DNA of 5,824 nucleotides from Halobacteriales archaeon SW_9_67_25 (GTDB lineage Archaea; Halobacteriota; Halobacteria; Halobacteriales; Haloarculaceae): positions 1-5,824 of the forward strand of contig PXSU01000095.1 of assembly GCA_003022745.1 (NCBI GenBank), given 5' to 3'. Positions 2,973 through 5,824 of this stretch are shown here, piece by piece; the stretch's first letter is position 1, and every line of letters starts with the position of its first letter. The translations under genes and the position numbers were made by a program. The notes under the pieces are model-generated. The model ran no database searches. It was given only the letters and a program-made list of their open reading frames with translations, and was not told where the DNA came from.

Positions 2973-5300
2973 ATGGCAATCGATGGTACGGGGGAACACG
3001 ACGAAGACCCGGACTCCGAATCTCTGGGGGAGAATCCCCCGTCTCACCCCGGCGATCTGAAGCGGCAGCTCGCAGCGGGTGCCAGTACCGCCGAGACGGT
3101 GGCCGAGGAGTGCCAGCCGTTGGCCCACTCCGGGAGCGGCAACGCCAAGCCCTTCGAGCCCGCGGAGTACCTCGGGTTCGACCCCGAGGAGACCGGGGCG
3201 CGCCTGAGCGGGGCCGAGCAGGTGGGCTCGCACCTCGCGTCGGTCGTCGACGAGCGCACCGTCGACGTGCCCGAGGAACTCGACGAGGACGAGTTCTTCT
3301 CGACGCCGGACGGCGCTACGACGGTCGTCAACCGGTACGACCTCGAAAAGGCGGTGCCCCCGGAGAAGAAGCGACACTTCGTCGAGCAGAACCGCTACTG
3401 GGTGAACAAACCCTACGCGTGTATCGTGATCTTCCACTCGACGAAGGAGAACGAGCGCAAGTACTACGTCGTCGAGCCCTACATGAACGACATCGAGGCG
3501 ACACTCCGTGAGTTCATCTCGGGGAAGCTGAAAACGGCGATCAAGTACTCGGACGACGACGTGGTGGTCCACGGCGACGAGGCCGACCGGACGGAGGTCA
3601 TCGAGCGCGAGACCCGTCGTCTCCTCGAGCGGTACGGCCTCTGGGAGGAACCCCGCGGCGAGTCAGGCGGCGGTATCGTCGGGCGGCTCACGGGACTGTT
3701 CGGGGACAGCGAGGGGGACGACGACGCCCCGCCCTCCCGGCTCGACGGCATCGAGACCAGACCCGAACCCGTAATCCTCGAGGAGGACCCCAATTCCCTC
3801 TCGGAGTACCAGGTCGAGAAGCTCCTCTACGCGCTCAAACGGGACTTCATCGGCTACGCGAAGATCGACCCCATCAAACACGACATCAACGTCGAGGACA
3901 TCTCCTGTAACGGGTACAACTCGCGGGTGTTCGTCTACCACAGCGACCACGAGCAGATCATCTCGAACGTCGAACACGGCGAGGACGAACTCGACGAATT
4001 CGTGGTGAAACTGGCCCAGCGCTCGGGCAAGGGCATCAGCAAGCGCCAGCCCCAGGTCGACGCGACCCTCCCGGACGGGTCCCGGTCACAGCTGACGCTG
4101 GGGAGCGAGGTTTCCGACCACGGGACCAACTACACCATCCGCCAGTTCAAGGACGTCCCCTTCACGCCGGTCGATCTGATCAACTGGAACACGTTCAGCC
4201 TGGACGAGATGGCGTTCCTGTGGCTATGCATCGAGAACCACAAGTCGCTGATCTTTGCGGGCGGGACGGCCTCGGGGAAGACCACCAGCCTGAACGCCGT
4301 CTCGCTCTTTATCCCCTCCAACAGCAAGATCGTCTCCATCGAGGACACCCGCGAGGTGGAGCTCCCCCAGCGCAACTGGGTCGCCTCGGTCACCCGTCCC
4401 TCCTTCGGGGAGGACGACGTCGGCGACGTCGACGAGTTCGACCTGCTGGAGGCCGCGTTGCGCCAGCGGCCCGACTACATCGTCTTCGGGGAGACCCGTG
4501 GCGAGGAGGGCCGGGACCTCTTCCAGGTGATGTCGACGGGCCACACCACCTACACCACGTTCCACGCCGACTCGGTCGGCGAGGTGCTCAAGCGGTTCAC
4601 GACCGACCCCATCAACGTCTCGAAGACGCTGTTTACCGCGCTGGACCTGGTGAGCATCCAGACACAGACCCGCGTGGGCGGCCGGAAGGTCCGGCGGAAC
4701 AAGACGATGACCGAAATCAACGAGTACGCCCCCGAGAACGACGAGGTCAACGTCAGGGACGTCTATGAGTGGCGCGCCGAGACCGACGAGTTCCTCCAGA
4801 TGGGCTCCTCAAGCACCCTGGAGGAGATCAAGTTCGACCGCGGGTGGTCACAGGACCGCCTCGACGAGGAGCTGTTCAAGCGCCAGGTCGTCCTCGCGTA
4901 TCTCATCAACGAGGGACTGAACACGTACACCGAGGTGGCCGCGACGCTCCAGGCGTTCATCAACGACCCCGAGACCATCCTCAGCGTCATCGCCTCCGGC
5001 CGGCTGGAGCGCTCACTCGAGGACCTCCGCGAGATGGAGTCGGTCAAGATCAGTGTCGACCCAGAGAAGGAGGCCATGGTGCCCCGACCAGACCCCTCGG
5101 AGGAGCTGCTCGCCCTGACTGACGAAATTCTCGAGAATGCCGGACCGCTGCTGGATCAGTACCGCGAGGGGGACTCGTCTGACCTCGCGTCGGCGCTCGC
5201 GGACGCAGAGACCGGGTCCGAGACGGACACGAGCGGGAGCGACGGGATCGACTTCGGGCAGTTCGTCCCGAAAGCCGGCGTGGGGGCTGACGAGGAATGA
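2973..5300 (+). CDS. pilB: PilB-type type II/IV secretion ATPase, type IV pilus assembly motor
   Basis: A 775-residue cytoplasmic ATPase of the archaeal VirB11/PilB/TadA superfamily. Residues 1-120 are an acidic, poorly ordered extension; about 121-225 form an N-terminal domain. A Gly/Asp-rich linker follows (about 226-262) with a short amphipathic stretch GIVGRLTGLFG. Residues about 265-415 form the second N-terminal domain. The motor core holds Walker A GGTASGKT (430-437, Lys436), the Asp box SIEDTREVELP (455-465), Walker B RPDYIVFGE (499-507, catalytic Glu507) and the His box TGHTTYTTFHADS (522-534). A helical region and an acidic tail (about 700-775) follow. It hydrolyses ATP as a hexamer to drive insertion of pilins. 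Length, the DVGDVDEFDLLEAALRQRP segment and the PilC-like gene downstream favour a PilB over the shorter ArlI/FlaI archaellum ATPase. The start is preceded by GGAG only two bases away, too close for a good ribosome site, so a leaderless start is likelier. Confidence 0.93.
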   Translation: MAIDGTGEHDEDPDSESLGENPPSHPGDLKRQLAAGASTAETVAEECQPLAHSGSGNAKPFEPAEYLGFDPEETGARLSGAEQVGSHLASVVDERTVDVPEELDEDEFFSTPDGATTVVNRYDLEKAVPPEKKRHFVEQNRYWVNKPYACIVIFHSTKENERKYYVVEPYMNDIEATLREFISGKLKTAIKYSDDDVVVHGDEADRTEVIERETRRLLERYGLWEEPRGESGGGIVGRLTGLFGDSEGDDDAPPSRLDGIETRPEPVILEEDPNSLSEYQVEKLLYALKRDFIGYAKIDPIKHDINVEDISCNGYNSRVFVYHSDHEQIISNVEHGEDELDEFVVKLAQRSGKGISKRQPQVDATLPDGSRSQLTLGSEVSDHGTNYTIRQFKDVPFTPVDLINWNTFSLDEMAFLWLCIENHKSLIFAGGTASGKTTSLNAVSLFIPSNSKIVSIEDTREVELPQRNWVASVTRPSFGEDDVGDVDEFDLLEAALRQRPDYIVFGETRGEEGRDLFQVMSTGHTTYTTFHADSVGEVLKRFTTDPINVSKTLFTALDLVSIQTQTRVGGRKVRRNKTMTEINEYAPENDEVNVRDVYEWRAETDEFLQMGSSSTLEEIKFDRGWSQDRLDEELFKRQVVLAYLINEGLNTYTEVAATLQAFINDPETILSVIASGRLERSLEDLREMESVKISVDPEKEAMVPRPDPSEELLALTDEILENAGPLLDQYREGDSSDLASALADAETGSETDTSGSDGIDFGQFVPKAGVGADEE

Positions 5301-5389
5301 GTCTCGACACCCGGCACAGGCGCGGATGGCCGACAACGTCGAGTTGTTTCTCTCTCGCGCGCTCGGGCTGGCGACTATCGCCGGACTGA
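5297..5389 (+). other. ATGA overlap and 30-codon frame before pilC, possible original start
   Basis: The TGA of pilB (5298-5300) overlaps an ATG at 5297, the same ATGA coupling seen between lrp and the aminotransferase. The frame begins MSLDTRHRRG, plausible for a haloarchaeal start, but then turns into WPTTSSCFSLARSG with Ser/Arg-rich content and stops at 5387-5389. The pilC frame beginning at 5326 lies 29 bases downstream, so one extra base between 5297 and 5326 would join the two. This is either chance or a one-base loss (real or a sequencing error). Confidence 0.35.
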
Positions 5390-5824
5390 CGCTGTGGCTC
5401 GTCGGGATCCTGGCCGGGTACATCTTCGCACAGCTGTTCGTCAGCCCCGAGGCTGCGCTGATCGGCATCCCGATCCACAGCACCCTCCAGCCCGTTGTCG
5501 ACGTGCTGAAAGTGCCGGCGCTGATATTCACCATCGGCCTCGTCTTCGGCTCCATCGGTTTCGCCGCCGGCTTCGGATCGATGATCTCGATTCCGTACTT
5601 CCGGGCCAACTCCCGCAACCGGGAGATCAACGTCCTCCTGTCGGACTCTATCTCGTTTATGTACGCGCTCTCGGTCGGAGGGCTGAATCAACTCGAGATT
5701 CTCCGGGCGATGGCACAGGCCGACGACACCTACGGAGAGGTTTCGAAGGAGTTCCAGTCGATCGTTCTGGAGACGGAGTACTTCGACACCGACTACCGGA
5801 CCGCCATCCGCACGCAGGCGATGG
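5326..5824 (+). CDS. pilC: PilC-type membrane protein, type II secretion system F family (3' partial)
   Basis: The first 166 codons of a gene that runs off the right edge. The protein begins MADNVELFLSRALGLATIAG. A first membrane helix spans about 12-38 and a second about 63-90 (VPALIFTIGLVFGSIGFAAGFGSM). From about 98 a cytoplasmic helical domain begins (REINVLLSDSISFMYALSVGGLNQLEILRAMA), the pattern of T2SSF-family proteins such as archaeal PilC, ArlJ and TadB/C. These form the membrane platform on which the PilB motor acts, and the gene order pilB-pilC is typical. ATG 5326 is the first start codon of this frame after the pilB stop. Codons from 5299 to 5325 are open but hold no start, leaving 25 bases between the genes. 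The usual tight coupling is lost unless the ATGA at 5297 is the real start and a base is missing. Confidence 0.88.
   Translation, partial: MADNVELFLSRALGLATIAGLTLWLVGILAGYIFAQLFVSPEAALIGIPIHSTLQPVVDVLKVPALIFTIGLVFGSIGFAAGFGSMISIPYFRANSRNREINVLLSDSISFMYALSVGGLNQLEILRAMAQADDTYGEVSKEFQSIVLETEYFDTDYRTAIRTQAM

Noticed and set aside
2558..3511. A 317-codon plus-strand frame spanning the end of the aminotransferase, the spacer and the start of pilB
   Set aside because: Its product is Arg/Gly/Pro-rich, runs through the terminator and overlaps two well supported genes in another frame; it is a high-GC shadow.
4220..4768. Plus-strand and minus-strand frames inside the pilB motor core
   Set aside because: Walker A, Walker B, Asp box and His box are all in the pilB frame; the others are Arg/Pro-rich shadows.
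2973..5300. Archaellum ATPase (ArlI/FlaI) as the identity of the secretion ATPase
   Set aside because: The protein is about 200 residues longer than typical ArlI, there are no archaellin or arlH-like genes next to it, and the segments around Walker B fit the PilB group better. The membrane partner begins with two helices and an early cytoplasmic domain, as in PilC.
5013..5691. Two long minus-strand frames opposite the pilB end and the pilC start
   Set aside because: The plus strand encodes a coherent T2SSF-family N-terminus with two membrane helices; the minus products have no such features.
1..5824. CRISPR arrays, tRNA or rRNA genes, transposase genes
   Set aside because: I saw no regularly spaced repeats, no tRNA cloverleaf or rRNA signature, and no transposase or integrase motifs on either strand.

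Overview
The window looks like chromosomal DNA from a haloarchaeon (class Halobacteria). GC is high, roughly two thirds by eye. Third codon positions are almost all G or C, and the proteins are rich in Asp and Glu. Several genes have a TATA-like box centred about 27 bases upstream of the start codon, the spacing expected of leaderless haloarchaeal transcripts. The genus cannot be fixed from the sequence.

Layout. (1) Bases 2-307 hold the C-terminal end of an unrecognised protein with one membrane helix near its C-terminus (+ strand). (2) Bases 308-459 are a short convergent spacer with one hairpin. (3) Bases 460-669 encode a 69-residue two-helix membrane protein (- strand). (4) Bases 670-1200 are a long spacer with no confident gene. 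It holds an 88-base near-palindrome (762-849), smaller hairpins, two mutually exclusive stems at 1005-1059, two weak small ORFs on opposite strands, and the promoter of the next gene. (5) Bases 1201-2840 are a two-gene operon: an Lrp/AsnC-family regulator whose stop overlaps (ATGA) the start of a class I/II PLP-dependent aminotransferase. (6) Bases 2841-2972 are a spacer with a small hairpin and a run of seven T, the likely terminator. (7) Bases 2973-5824 start a type IV pilus assembly operon: a 775-residue PilB-type secretion ATPase, then the first 166 codons of its PilC-type membrane partner, cut by the window edge.

How the genes work together. The Lrp-like protein is probably an amino-acid-responsive regulator of its own operon, including the aminotransferase. 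The ATPase and the membrane protein are the motor and platform of a haloarchaeal type IV pilus or related filament. These two operons look functionally unrelated.

The coding content is ordinary for a haloarchaeon, and I see no clear sign of an undescribed multi-gene system. The least explained part is the spacer at 670-1200. A possible one-base frame change at the pilC start (5297-5326) is the second point worth checking.
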